Position numbers and translations under genes: made by a program | Shown: one piece after another, positions 17,512 to 25,963 of the stretch | Position numbering within the stretch: the first letter of the stretch is position 1 | Layout of the letters: every line of letters starts with the position of its first letter | The notes under the pieces: model-generated | Database searches by the model: none | Told to the model about the DNA's origin: nothing | The model's input: only the letters and a program-made list of their open reading frames with translations | From: Lonepinella sp051851555 | Lineage (GTDB): Bacteria > Pseudomonadota > Gammaproteobacteria > Enterobacterales > Pasteurellaceae | DNA length: 64,000 nucleotides | NCBI RefSeq assembly: GCF_051851555.1 | Contig: NZ_JBPDVH010000002.1 | Coordinates: 388,976-452,975 of the forward strand | Direction: 5' to 3'

Positions 17512-20121
17512 CTAAAACAATTCTTCTTGCACACCACCAGACGGATTGACTGGCGGTAAATGGCTGTCGCCACTTGGTTTTGGTTTAAACCGATCTAACA
17601 CACCTTGCGGGACATAATAGCCTCTTTCTTGAACAAAGGCACGTTTCGGTTCCGTTCCTTTAATGAAATATTCGACTCGACCGCCACCATTAGAAAGCAG
17701 ACCTGATGCAATATCAATTTGTTTTTCAACAATATTAGCGGGTAATATGTTCTCTCTTTCAGGCATATCTTGTAAGCTAGTTTTCATGTAGGCAATCCAC
17801 GCAGGCATGGCACTCGCTGCCCCCGTTTCCCCACGCCCGAGATTACGTTTACTGTCATCAAAGCCGATATACACGGTGGTCGTAATATTCGCCCCAAACC
17901 CCGCATACCATGCAACTTTAGAATTATTGGTTGTCCCCGTTTTTCCGCCAATATCCGAGCGTTTAATTTCATTAGCCATGCGCCAACTGGTCCCTTTCCA
18001 ACCAACCCCTTTCTCGCCAAAAATAGCGCTATTCAGGGCGCTGCGAATCAAGAAAGCAATTTCCCCACTGATCACCCGTGGCGCATATTGCGGGGTAGCA
18101 TTTTGCCGACTATCATCAGCCATTACACTGATTTCATCGTCTTTTAACTGACCATTTTTACCGGCCAATTCTGGGTTATCGTCCTCTACTGTTTCGATGT
18201 CATCAGGCTCGACATTGACTTCATTATTTTGCACTTGCTGCCCCTGTTCGAGCGCTGAAGTGTTTTCTTGATAACCGTCAATTTTCTCTTGCGTGGTGTC
18301 ATAAATCACAGGAATATCATCACAACGCAAACAGGCCATTTTCGGGTTGGCCACAAAAATTTCTTTGCCCGTATTATCCAACACTTTTTCCACTAAGTAC
18401 GGTTCAATTAAAAATCCCCCATTATCAAACACCGCATAGGCTCTGGCCATTTCTAACGGGGTAAAAGAGGCGGCACCGAGTGCCAAAGATTCACTGGCAA
18501 AATATTGTTCTCGTTTAAAGCCAAAACGTTGCAGAAACTCGGCCGTAAATGGCACGCCCGCCATTTGAATGGTACGAATCGCAATCATATTTTTGGATTG
18601 TCCCAATCCCACCCGTAATCGTACAGGCCCCGCATAATGATTCGGCGAGTTTTTAGGCCGCCATTCTTTTTGCCCTGGTTTTCTAATCACAATGGGCGTA
18701 TCTTGCAACACACTCGACAGGGTTAAGCCTTTTTCTAACCCCGCAGCGTAAATAAAGGGTTTAATCGTTGATCCCACTTGTACCAAAGATTGGGTAGCAC
18801 GATTAAATTTACTTTGCTCAAAGCTAAATCCCCCGACAATAGCCTCAATCGCACCATTATCACTATTTAATGCCACCATGGCGGAATTCACTTCGGGGAT
18901 TTGTCCCAATGCCCAACTGCCTTTATCCTGTTGATATACCCAAATTTGCTGACCTGTTTTCGGCAATTTGCTGCCAGCCCATTTCATCGCCGTATTAGAA
19001 ATCGTCACATTATCGCCTGAACTTAACAATAATTGCGCACTGGCCTTGCCCGTGGCTAGCACAACCGCTGGCACCAAAGGATCTGAATGCGGTAATTTAC
19101 GCAATTCATCAATGATTTTTTCTGGCTCCCAAGCCTTTTCATCTTTTTTCCATAATGTGACAGCACCACGGTAACCATGACGCCGATCGTAATCCATCAC
19201 ATTTTTGCGCACGGCTTTTTGTGCTTGATATTGATCCTGTGACAACACTGTGGTATACACCTTGTATCCTCGATTATAGGACACATCTTCGCCATAACGT
19301 TTGACCATTTCTTGACGCACCATTTCCGTCACGTAATCTGCTCGGAAATCCAACTGAGCCCCATGATACGAGGCCACAACAGGCTCTTGAATCGCTTGAT
19401 TGTACTCTTCTTGAGTAATAAATTTGGTTTCCAGCATCCGTCCTAACACCACATTTCGGCGATCCGTTGCACGCTTTAAGGAATACAATGGATTCATCGT
19501 CGATGGTGCTTTTGGCAAGCCGGCAATGACGGCGATTTCGGATAAAGATAATTCATTCAAATTCTTACCAAAATAGGTTTTAGCTGCGGCAGACACGCCA
19601 TAGGAACGGTAGCCTAAATAAATTTTATTTAAATATAATTCTAAAATTTCGTCTTTACTGAGTGCATTCTCAATTTCAATGGCTAACACCGCCTCTTTGG
19701 CCTTACGCATTAAGGTCTTTTCAGGGGTTAAAAAGAAATTACGGGCCAACTGTTGGGTAATGGTACTTGCCCCTTGTGAGGCGCCACCATTGCTGATCGC
19801 CACCGACACTGCCCGAGCAATCCCTACCGGATCCACGCCATGGTGTTCATAAAAACGGCTATCTTCCGTGGCAATCAAGGCATTAATCAGTTGCTTTGGC
19901 ACCTCGGCTAATTTCACCGGAATACGGCGTTGCTCGCCCACTTCGCCAATCAGTTTGCCATCAGCGGTATAAATCTGCATAGGCTGTTGCAGTTCCACGG
20001 TTTTCAAACTTTCTACGTCGGGAAGTTGTGATTTGATGTGCATATAGCCCAATCCCACCAACACACAGCCCAAAATGATCATGGTCAGTAAGCTACTTAA
20101 TATTAATTTTGTGATCTTCAT
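17512..20121 (-). CDS. mrcA: Penicillin-binding protein 1A
   Basis: The 869-residue bifunctional peptidoglycan synthase (also called ponA) has an N-terminal membrane anchor (about 5-26), a GT51 glycosyltransferase domain with catalytic Glu86 in TEDSRFYEHHGVD and the STITQQLARN motif. The transpeptidase domain has GSTIKP (about 460), SKN and KTGTTN (about 745). The OB-like insert typical of PBP1A lies between them. It diverges from comA, the classic ponA-pilM/comA arrangement. Confidence 0.95.
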   Translation of the reverse strand: MKITKLILSSLLTMIILGCVLVGLGYMHIKSQLPDVESLKTVELQQPMQIYTADGKLIGEVGEQRRIPVKLAEVPKQLINALIATEDSRFYEHHGVDPVGIARAVSVAISNGGASQGASTITQQLARNFFLTPEKTLMRKAKEAVLAIEIENALSKDEILELYLNKIYLGYRSYGVSAAAKTYFGKNLNELSLSEIAVIAGLPKAPSTMNPLYSLKRATDRRNVVLGRMLETKFITQEEYNQAIQEPVVASYHGAQLDFRADYVTEMVRQEMVKRYGEDVSYNRGYKVYTTVLSQDQYQAQKAVRKNVMDYDRRHGYRGAVTLWKKDEKAWEPEKIIDELRKLPHSDPLVPAVVLATGKASAQLLLSSGDNVTISNTAMKWAGSKLPKTGQQIWVYQQDKGSWALGQIPEVNSAMVALNSDNGAIEAIVGGFSFEQSKFNRATQSLVQVGSTIKPFIYAAGLEKGLTLSSVLQDTPIVIRKPGQKEWRPKNSPNHYAGPVRLRVGLGQSKNMIAIRTIQMAGVPFTAEFLQRFGFKREQYFASESLALGAASFTPLEMARAYAVFDNGGFLIEPYLVEKVLDNTGKEIFVANPKMACLRCDDIPVIYDTTQEKIDGYQENTSALEQGQQVQNNEVNVEPDDIETVEDDNPELAGKNGQLKDDEISVMADDSRQNATPQYAPRVISGEIAFLIRSALNSAIFGEKGVGWKGTSWRMANEIKRSDIGGKTGTTNNSKVAWYAGFGANITTTVYIGFDDSKRNLGRGETGAASAMPAWIAYMKTSLQDMPERENILPANIVEKQIDIASGLLSNGGGRVEYFIKGTEPKRAFVQERGYYVPQGVLDRFKPKPSGDSHLPPVNPSGGVQEELF

Positions 20122-20142
20122 TCCAAAATTTACTCTTAATTA

Positions 20143-20189
20143 ATGCGTGAATTTGATTTCTCGTTCATACTTCATGTGAATAGTATAAA
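20143..20189 (+). promoter_or_regulatory. Candidate competence promoter of comABCDE
   Basis: TATAAA (20184-20189) is a reasonable -10. About 45 bp above the predicted start lies TGCGTGAATTTGATTT (20143-20158). Its left half resembles the CRP-S (Sxy-dependent) half-site TGCGA, but its right half is poor. Known comA regulation in Haemophilus influenzae supports the idea; the site itself is weak. Confidence 0.3.
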
Positions 20190-20237
20190 GATTAACACTC
20201 TTGAACGAAAGTAAAAATAAACAGAAAAGGACAACAA

Positions 20238-21041
20238 ATGGAAAAATTCATCAAAAAACACAACCGTCTACAAGTGGGCATCTGGGTGACCAAACATCAT
20301 TATGAACTGGTTTGGTTAGAGAGCGATAAAAACGCCAAAAAAACACCGCACTTTTGCCGTGTCACACATCTTGCTATCACCGATATTCGCACCACTTTAT
20401 ACGAAAAACTGCCTGCACACATGACCACCCCACGGCCTTTGTCGATTGATTGGGTCACCCCCTGCTTGCCCCATCAAGTGTGGTATAAAAATTTATTGTT
20501 ACAGGAACAGTTAGCAGAAAGTGAATGCAAACAGCAATGCCGTTACACCATAGAAAAGGAATTGCCAATTCCGCTTGATGAGCTTTGGTTTGATTATGTC
20601 ACAACACCATTAAAACAAGGGCTACGCTTGGATATATTTGCAGTAAAAAGAGAGGTGGCACAAGGTTTATTAACCCACTTTCTGCCCTTAAAAATAAAAG
20701 TACTTGATACCATGACGGGCTGCCTTTATCGTGCCTTTCGCTATGTGTTAAACAGCACGCCCTCTGCACAAAGTTTATATATTTATCAAGATACACAATT
20801 CACCCTGTTATTCCGTCAAACTCAGCAGGAATGGCAAATTCTCTCGCAATCCAAGCAAGCAGATTTAACCGAGTTATATCAACAATTTACCCAACGCTAC
20901 GAGCAACCCATTGATAAGATTTTGTACTATTCCACGCTGCCAGACTACCATTTTTCCGTGCCACATCAACGGGTCACCTCTGACATTCCCCTGATTCCCT
21001 TAGGCGCTGCGTTATGGAAGACAGGTTGGCAAATGGATTAA
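20238..21041 (+). CDS. comA: Competence protein ComA (PilM-like)
   Basis: The 267-residue protein is the cytoplasmic actin-like PilM homologue of the type IV pilus/DNA uptake machine (IGIWVTKHHYELV-type start, EKELPIPLDELWFDYV, VLDTMTGCLYRAFRYV). It should couple the inner-membrane PilN/O platform to the motor. The ATG follows AAAAGGAC. It starts the five-gene comABCDE operon and overlaps nothing; comB begins 4 nt later. Confidence 0.88.
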   Translation: MEKFIKKHNRLQVGIWVTKHHYELVWLESDKNAKKTPHFCRVTHLAITDIRTTLYEKLPAHMTTPRPLSIDWVTPCLPHQVWYKNLLLQEQLAESECKQQCRYTIEKELPIPLDELWFDYVTTPLKQGLRLDIFAVKREVAQGLLTHFLPLKIKVLDTMTGCLYRAFRYVLNSTPSAQSLYIYQDTQFTLLFRQTQQEWQILSQSKQADLTELYQQFTQRYEQPIDKILYYSTLPDYHFSVPHQRVTSDIPLIPLGAALWKTGWQMD

Positions 21042-21045
21042 CAAG

Positions 21046-21612
21046 ATGAACAATAAACAAGAGAGTACAATCAATTTATTGCCTTGGCGCCTTGAACAGC
21101 ATCAACAACGCAGTCGGCAAGGCCTATGGCGACTGGGTGTGTGCGTGATATTGATCGCTCTCAGCGGATTTGCGTTGGATAAAATGGCGCAACATTATCA
21201 ACAGCAATATGCCGAGCTACAACAAAAACAACAGACTATCCAGTTGCAACATCATCAAATGGAGCAAAAATTAGTGCAATCTCAACAACGTTTACAGCAA
21301 CAAGGCAAGCAAAGTGCGGTGGATATTTCGACGGATCTTGTCACCGCCTTATTTGATTTGCTTGCGGAGTTACCCTTGCAACAAGGCGAACTCACGGGGT
21401 TACAATTTTCCGCCCAACAATTTCGCCTGCAAGGGCTGGCTCAACAGCAAAGCGAATTTGAACAGATTCATCAATTTTTTAAACAATACCCACAAATCAA
21501 GCAATTAAAACTCGCGCAATTTTCACCGCAGTCTGATGGCAAACTGCACTTTGAATTTCAGTTACAATTCGTTAATATGGAGCACGCTCATGCCTTGGAC
21601 GATATTGAATAA
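21046..21612 (+). CDS. comB: Competence protein ComB (PilN-like)
   Basis: The 188-residue bitopic protein has a short cytoplasmic N-terminus with the PilN signature INLLPWR (about 9-15), one membrane segment (about 28-43) and a Gln-rich coiled coil (about 48-85), then a ferredoxin-like periplasmic domain. It forms the alignment complex with ComA and ComC. Its 3' end overlaps comC by 23 nt, pointing to translational coupling. It contains an uptake signal near 21309. Confidence 0.87.
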   Translation: MNNKQESTINLLPWRLEQHQQRSRQGLWRLGVCVILIALSGFALDKMAQHYQQQYAELQQKQQTIQLQHHQMEQKLVQSQQRLQQQGKQSAVDISTDLVTALFDLLAELPLQQGELTGLQFSAQQFRLQGLAQQQSEFEQIHQFFKQYPQIKQLKLAQFSPQSDGKLHFEFQLQFVNMEHAHALDDIE

Positions 21613-22141
21613 CCCCGATAATTTATGGGGAAAATGGCTAAAACTCTCTCCACGACAACAAGGCTGTGGCCTCATTTTGCTCGCTGGCACCTTGTTATAT
21701 TGGCCACTCTTTCAGGGAGGATCTCATTATTATTTATTGCAACAAACAGCACAAAGCAATCAGCAAACACAACAAAATATAGTGGCCAAACAACAGCAAT
21801 TACAACAGGTTAAACAACAACTTGAACAGCATTTATTAACTCCTGAATTAGCCAATCAGGTAGCACCGATTAATCAGGCTATTCAACAATTATCAGGCGC
21901 ATTGCAACTTGAAAATCAGCAATGGATTTTTAATCAAAAACCGCAGTTGAATTTGCATATTCAAGGCTATTTTCAAGATCTTCAGCAATTTATCACCGCA
22001 CTTTTAACCCAACATCCCACCTTGCATTTGGTATCACTGCAAATCCAGCAAGCCGATCAGGCGGAGTATTCCATTGAAAGTGATGTGATCTTTCAATTAA
22101 CCCTTGCCACCCAAAATCCTCCACCAGAAAACCCTCAATAG
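21590..22141 (+). CDS. comC: Competence protein ComC (PilO-like)
   Basis: The 183-residue protein has one membrane segment (about 26-42), a Gln-rich coiled coil (about 50-80) and a compact periplasmic domain, the PilO layout. The frame is open 18 codons upstream, but MPWTILNNPDN follows GGAG at proper spacing inside comB, so the start is 21590. It pairs with ComB in the type IV pilus inner-membrane platform. Confidence 0.85.
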   Translation: MPWTILNNPDNLWGKWLKLSPRQQGCGLILLAGTLLYWPLFQGGSHYYLLQQTAQSNQQTQQNIVAKQQQLQQVKQQLEQHLLTPELANQVAPINQAIQQLSGALQLENQQWIFNQKPQLNLHIQGYFQDLQQFITALLTQHPTLHLVSLQIQQADQAEYSIESDVIFQLTLATQNPPPENPQ

Positions 22142-22153
22142 GAAACCCATGAT

Positions 22154-22543
22154 ATGTATCGAAAAATTACTCTCCTTTTGTTAGCTTGCTACGGCATCAC
22201 TGCCCTCGCCAAAGGCGATCCCTTTGATAAACAGCAACGCACGCAAGAGGCTGCCCCTGTTCAACAGGTTGCCAAAAGTAAAGCCAATCTATGCCCAGAA
22301 AAACAGGCGACTATTTTGCCCGACAGCCCTTTTGAGCAACTCACCTTTATCGGTATTCTCCTGTTCAAGGAGAAAAAACAAATTCTGCTCCAAAATAAAG
22401 CCGGTGATGTAGAAAGTGCCTCGGAACAAGATTTGATCGGCGCAGAGGCCTATCAATTACTCAGTATCAATAAAAGCCACGCTGAATTTCAACCTTGGAA
22501 AGCGGATTGTTCAGCCGGTGAAATCATTAAACGTAAATTATAG
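22154..22543 (+). CDS. comD: Competence protein ComD (PilP-like)
   Basis: The 129-residue protein has a signal peptide (MYRKITLLLLACYGITALA) and a periplasmic PilP-like domain (FEQLTFIGILLFKEKKQILLQ). There is no lipobox Cys at the usual position, unlike many PilP proteins. It should bridge the ComB/C platform to the ComE secretin. It lies 12 nt after comC and 10 nt before comE. Confidence 0.85.
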   Translation: MYRKITLLLLACYGITALAKGDPFDKQQRTQEAAPVQQVAKSKANLCPEKQATILPDSPFEQLTFIGILLFKEKKQILLQNKAGDVESASEQDLIGAEAYQLLSINKSHAEFQPWKADCSAGEIIKRKL

Positions 22544-22553
22544 GAACATAGCA

Positions 22554-23918
22554 ATGCAAACATGGATTTCTGTTATTAAATTTAGCCTAAAGTGCGGTGT
22601 AATTTTGGGGATTTTTTCAAGTATGAGCTATGCCGAAAACGAAGATCCCACATTTTCTATTCGCCTCAAACAAGCGCCTTTAGTAGCCACCTTGCAACAA
22701 CTGGCGTTGGAGCAAAATACCAATTTAATGATCAATGATGAACTCAAAGGCACGCTATCCTTACAGCTCGAAAATACCACGCTCGATCATTTATTTCATG
22801 CGGTGGCCAAAATTAAGCATTTGTCTTTAGTCAAGGAAAAAGGCGTATATTACCTTAATCAAGAGGATAAGGCTCCTACCGCCAATAAAGATAATATGCC
22901 CAACCTGGCGAATTTACCCAATATACCGGCAACCGCACCGCTACAAACGGCCACCATCAAACTGCAGTTTGCCAAAGCCTCGGAAATGATCAAATCCTTA
23001 ACCACGGGGAGCGGTTCTCTATTGTCTGGCGAGGGAAGTATGAGTTTTGATGATCGCAGCAATGTACTTATCGTCAAAGATAATGCCCGTTCAATTAAGA
23101 CTATTCGTCAACTGATCAAAGAATTAGATAAACCCATTGAGCAAATTGCCATTGAGGCCAGAATTGTCACCATTACCGATGAAAGTTTACAAGAACTCGG
23201 TGTCCGTTGGGGCTTATTTGATCCCACCACCAGTACCCACAAAGTGGCTGGTAGCCTTGCCGCCAACGGGTTTAGCAATGTCACCAACAATTTAAACGTC
23301 AATTTTGGCGCCGTCAACACGCCGGCGGGTTCACTGGCTTTACAAGTAGCCAAAATTAACGGGCGACTATTAGATCTTGAACTCACCGCACTGGAACGAG
23401 AAAATAACGTAAAAATTATCGCTAGCCCGAAATTGCTCACCACCAACAAAAAAGCCGCCAGTATCAAACAAGGCACAGAAATTCCTTATGTGTCCACCAA
23501 CGAAAAAAGCGGATCACAAACCGTTGAATTCCGTGAGGCAGTGTTAGGCTTAGAAGTCACACCGCATATTTCCCAAGACAATGCTATTTTATTGGATTTG
23601 TTGGTCAGCCAAAATTCCCCAGGTACCGCCGTACAATCTGGCGAGGGCGAAGTGATCACCATTGATAAACAAGAAATTAACACCCAAGTGTTCGCCAAAG
23701 ATGGGGAAACCATTGTGTTGGGTGGCGTATTTCAAGACACGCTCAGTAAAGGCGTGGATAAAGTGCCTGTGCTAGGCGATATTCCTGTAGTGAAACATTT
23801 ATTCCGAAAACAAAGTGATAAACATCAAAAACGGGAATTAGTAATTTTTGTCACACCGCATATTTTAAAACAGGGGCAATCGTTGCAGGAATTTGAAAAG
23901 GGTCGAAAAACGGAATAA
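22554..23918 (+). CDS. comE: Competence secretin ComE (PilQ)
   Basis: The 454-residue outer-membrane secretin is the channel for pilus and DNA. It has a signal peptide ending SYA (about 25), an STN-like domain (about 32-100), an N1 domain (about 120-200) and the secretin core with VEFREAVLGLEVTPHI and the terminal LVIFVTPHILK. The start MQTWISVIK at 22554 has AGGAA before it; a GTG 12 codons upstream overlaps comD and is less likely. comF, which follows comE in Haemophilus influenzae, is absent here. Confidence 0.92.
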   Translation: MQTWISVIKFSLKCGVILGIFSSMSYAENEDPTFSIRLKQAPLVATLQQLALEQNTNLMINDELKGTLSLQLENTTLDHLFHAVAKIKHLSLVKEKGVYYLNQEDKAPTANKDNMPNLANLPNIPATAPLQTATIKLQFAKASEMIKSLTTGSGSLLSGEGSMSFDDRSNVLIVKDNARSIKTIRQLIKELDKPIEQIAIEARIVTITDESLQELGVRWGLFDPTTSTHKVAGSLAANGFSNVTNNLNVNFGAVNTPAGSLALQVAKINGRLLDLELTALERENNVKIIASPKLLTTNKKAASIKQGTEIPYVSTNEKSGSQTVEFREAVLGLEVTPHISQDNAILLDLLVSQNSPGTAVQSGEGEVITIDKQEINTQVFAKDGETIVLGGVFQDTLSKGVDKVPVLGDIPVVKHLFRKQSDKHQKRELVIFVTPHILKQGQSLQEFEKGRKTE

Positions 23919-23923
23919 CTAAA

Positions 23924-23960
23924 TCCCCCCTCTCCCTCTGGGAGAGGGTTGGGGTGAGGG
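23924..23960. repeat. REP-like palindrome (CTCTCCCTCTGGGAGAG type), copy 1
   Basis: This palindromic element with core CTCTCCCTCTGGGAGAG and a GGGTGAGGG tail occurs again at 26964-27006. It lies between comE and the acpP terminator. Such elements are common extragenic repeats in gammaproteobacteria. Confidence 0.75.
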
Positions 23961-23961
23961 T

Positions 23962-23995
23962 AAAAAAATTTAGGCGGTGATAAACACCGCCTAAA
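23962..23995 (-). terminator. acpP terminator (bidirectional)
   Basis: TTTAGGCGGTG (23969-23979) and CACCGCCTAAA (23985-23995) make an 11-bp stem with a 5-nt loop, followed on the minus strand by AATTTTTTTA. It separates convergent acpP and comE. Confidence 0.9.
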
Positions 23996-24001
23996 ATGAA
24001 A

Positions 24002-24232
24002 TTATTGATTGTTTTGTACGTAATCAATCGCTGATTGAACAGTGGTGATTTTTTCTGCTTCTTCATCAGGAATTTCAATATCAAATTCTTCTTCTAAAGC
24101 CATCACTAATTCAACGGTATCTAAAGAATCTGCACCTAAATCTTCAATAAATGAAGCTTCTGGTTTTGCTTCTTCTTCTTTAACACCTAATTGTTCAACA
24201 ATGATTTTTTTTACGCGTTCTTCAATGCTCAT
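24002..24232 (-). CDS. acpP: Acyl carrier protein
   Basis: The 76-residue acidic protein carries the phosphopantetheine site Ser36 in [11 protein letters not shown]. It shuttles acyl chains through fatty acid synthesis. Sequence is of the standard length and strongly conserved. It closes the fab cluster but is separated from fabG by about 740 bp holding a small gene on the other strand, and has its own promoter. Confidence 0.98.
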   Translation of the reverse strand: MSIEERVKKIIVEQLGVKEEEAKPEASFIEDLGADSLDTVELVMALEEEFDIEIPDEEAEKITTVQSAIDYVQNNQ

Positions 24233-24274
24233 TTTTGTTTCCTATTGTAGTTTACCTAACTGGTTAGAATGATT

Positions 24275-24302
24275 AGTTTATGGATTTTTACAAAACTTGC
24301 AA
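24275..24302 (-). promoter_or_regulatory. acpP promoter
   Basis: TTGCAA (24297-24302) and TAAACT (24275-24280) on the minus strand are 16 bp apart and about 43 nt above the acpP ATG. The close TTGCAA resembles a -35 box with 4 of 6 consensus bases. Confidence 0.5.
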
Positions 24303-24519
24303 GTGTTTTATTACAGGTCAAACCGCAAAAACCCTATACAATTGGGCTAATTCTACCATTTAGAAAGGCGTTTGGCTAGGCTAAATCGGTAATTTTCTTT
24401 GCTTTTATGCGCAATAATGCAATCGCTCATTAGACCAGCCAACGCCATCTATCCGATTGAATTTATTTTAGATCAAGGTTAAGATGAATGCCTATTCAAC
24501 ACCCAAAAAGGAGAAATAT

Positions 24520-24792
24520 ATGACAGATGTAGCAAAATCAACGGGAACAGGACTGATCGCTGGCATTATTAGTTGCGTATTAGCCATTTTAGGTATTTTA
24601 TTTCTAGGCACGGTTTTTGTCCCCTTAGCCGCCATCACCGCACTCATTGGCAGTATTATTGCCATCAAAAACAAAAACATCGGTGGTATCGGCGTAAATA
24701 TACTGGCATGGGTTTTAACCATAATCGGCTTATTCACCTCCCCATTATTATTAGGCCTAATTGGATTAGGCAGTGCCACTGGCTCAATGTAA
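24520..24792 (+). CDS. Small hydrophobic membrane protein, unknown
   Basis: The 90-residue protein is almost entirely hydrophobic, with three predicted membrane segments (about 10-30, 33-48, 58-85) separated by a short KNKNIGG loop. The start MTDVAKSTGTG at 24520 has a strong AAGGAG at ideal spacing; an ATG 12 codons earlier has none. I do not recognise a named family beyond a general resemblance to DUF4190-like or phage-linked small membrane proteins. It lies opposite the fab genes between acpP and fabG and ends in its own terminator, so it looks like a self-contained insertion. Confidence 0.7.
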   Translation: MTDVAKSTGTGLIAGIISCVLAILGILFLGTVFVPLAAITALIGSIIAIKNKNIGGIGVNILAWVLTIIGLFTSPLLLGLIGLGSATGSM

Positions 24793-24802
24793 TGCCCAAA
24801 AA

Positions 24803-24832
24803 CAAAAAAAGCAGGCAAAAGCCTGCTTTTTT
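24803..24832 (+). terminator. Terminator after the small membrane protein gene
   Basis: AAAAAAAGCAGGC and GCCTGCTTTTTT surround an AAAA loop, a 13-bp symmetrical stem with T run. It can act in both directions. Confidence 0.85.
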
Positions 24833-24833
24833 A

Positions 24834-24856
24834 GGGCGTATGCAATACGCCCCTAC
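24834..24856. repeat. Palindromic repeat, single unit (GGGCGTATGCAATACGCCC)
   Basis: This is a solitary half of the element found as inverted pairs at 37188-37279, 49882-49946 and 50896-50972. The core is a 19-nt imperfect palindrome followed by CTAC. Confidence 0.85.
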
Positions 24857-24972
24857 CAGTATGGGCCCCGTCTTTGCCGCCTGAAAATTTTTTAATTTGT
24901 AGGAAACAAGGCAAAATCAGGGTGTGTTTTCTTTGTTACTTTCTTTTGCACAAGCAAAAGAAAGTAAGAAAA

Positions 24973-25704
24973 TCACGCCATGTACATCCCACCATTCACA
25001 TGCAACGTATTTCCTGTAATATACCCCGCATCATCACTCGCCAAAAACGCCACCGCTTTGGCAATATCTTTCGCCTCACCTAAACGACCCGCAGGCACAT
25101 TTGCAAGGGTTTGGGCTTTTTGTTCTTCCGTTAACGCCTCTGTCATATCTGTCGCAATAAAACCGGGTGCCACCACATTAACGGTAATCCCACGGCTTGC
25201 GACTTCTTTGGCTAATGCTTTACTAAATCCAATTAACCCCGCTTTGGCCGCACAATAGTTGGCTTGACCTGGGTTACCCATCGAACCCACGACGGAACCA
25301 ATGGTAATAATGCGCCCAAAACGTTTTTTCATCATTGAACGTAACATGGCTTTAGATAAATGGAATACGGAAGTTAAGTTGGTTTGGATAATATCAAACC
25401 ATTCATCCTCTTTCATGCGCATTAACAGGTTATCACGAGTAATCCCTGCGTTATTGACTAAAATATCAATATCACCGTGATCTTCTTTGATTTTCGCCAA
25501 AACAGCGTCAATAGAACCTTGATCTGCCACATTCAACACTAAACCTTTACCCTGTTGTCCCAAATAAGCAGAAATACTCTCCGCCCCTTTTTCCGAGGTG
25601 GCGGTACCGATAACAAAGGCCCCACGGCTGACTAATTCCTCGGCGATAGCCTTACCAATTCCACGAGTTGCGCCCGTGACTAATGCGATTTTACCTTGCA
25701 TCAT
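24973..25704 (-). CDS. fabG: 3-oxoacyl-ACP reductase FabG
   Basis: The 243-residue short-chain dehydrogenase has the NADPH-binding TGATRGIGKA motif (10-19), NNAG (84-87) and the catalytic Ser137, Tyr150 and Lys154 (YCAAK). It reduces beta-ketoacyl-ACP in each elongation cycle. Two adjacent ATG codons follow AAGGAAAA; either may serve. It is separated from fabD by a small secreted-protein gene on the same strand. Confidence 0.97.
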   Translation of the reverse strand: MMQGKIALVTGATRGIGKAIAEELVSRGAFVIGTATSEKGAESISAYLGQQGKGLVLNVADQGSIDAVLAKIKEDHGDIDILVNNAGITRDNLLMRMKEDEWFDIIQTNLTSVFHLSKAMLRSMMKKRFGRIITIGSVVGSMGNPGQANYCAAKAGLIGFSKALAKEVASRGITVNVVAPGFIATDMTEALTEEQKAQTLANVPAGRLGEAKDIAKAVAFLASDDAGYITGNTLHVNGGMYMA

Positions 25705-25718
25705 TTTTCCTTATAAAT

Positions 25719-25952
25719 TTAAATAGTTGAACCTTGTGCTAATTCTATACAGTGAAAATTATATCTTTTCTTTTTTTGTTCATCTTGTTGAATAACCGCT
25801 TCAAAATTCGCTTTATTCTGCTGACATTGTTCCAATGTTTTAGATTGAACAACTGGGTTCATTCCCCAAGAAGAATGTTCTGAAACCAACGCATAATCAG
25901 CCATTACATTGTATGAAAGCGTAGTCAATAACATAAACAAATATTTTTTCAT
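25719..25952 (-). CDS. Small secreted protein of unknown function inside the fab operon
   Basis: The 77-residue product starts with a clear signal peptide (MKKYLFMLLTTLSYNVMA, cleavage near residue 18). The mature part of about 59 residues has two Cys (in EQCQQ and FHCIE) that could form a disulfide. The start at 25952 has AGGAA upstream. It fills the fabD-fabG gap with 11-14 nt spacers on each side, so it is probably cotranscribed with fatty acid genes. I do not recognise a family. Confidence 0.65.
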   Translation of the reverse strand: MKKYLFMLLTTLSYNVMADYALVSEHSSWGMNPVVQSKTLEQCQQNKANFEAVIQQDEQKKKRYNFHCIELAQGSTI

Positions 25953-25963
25953 GGGCAATATTC

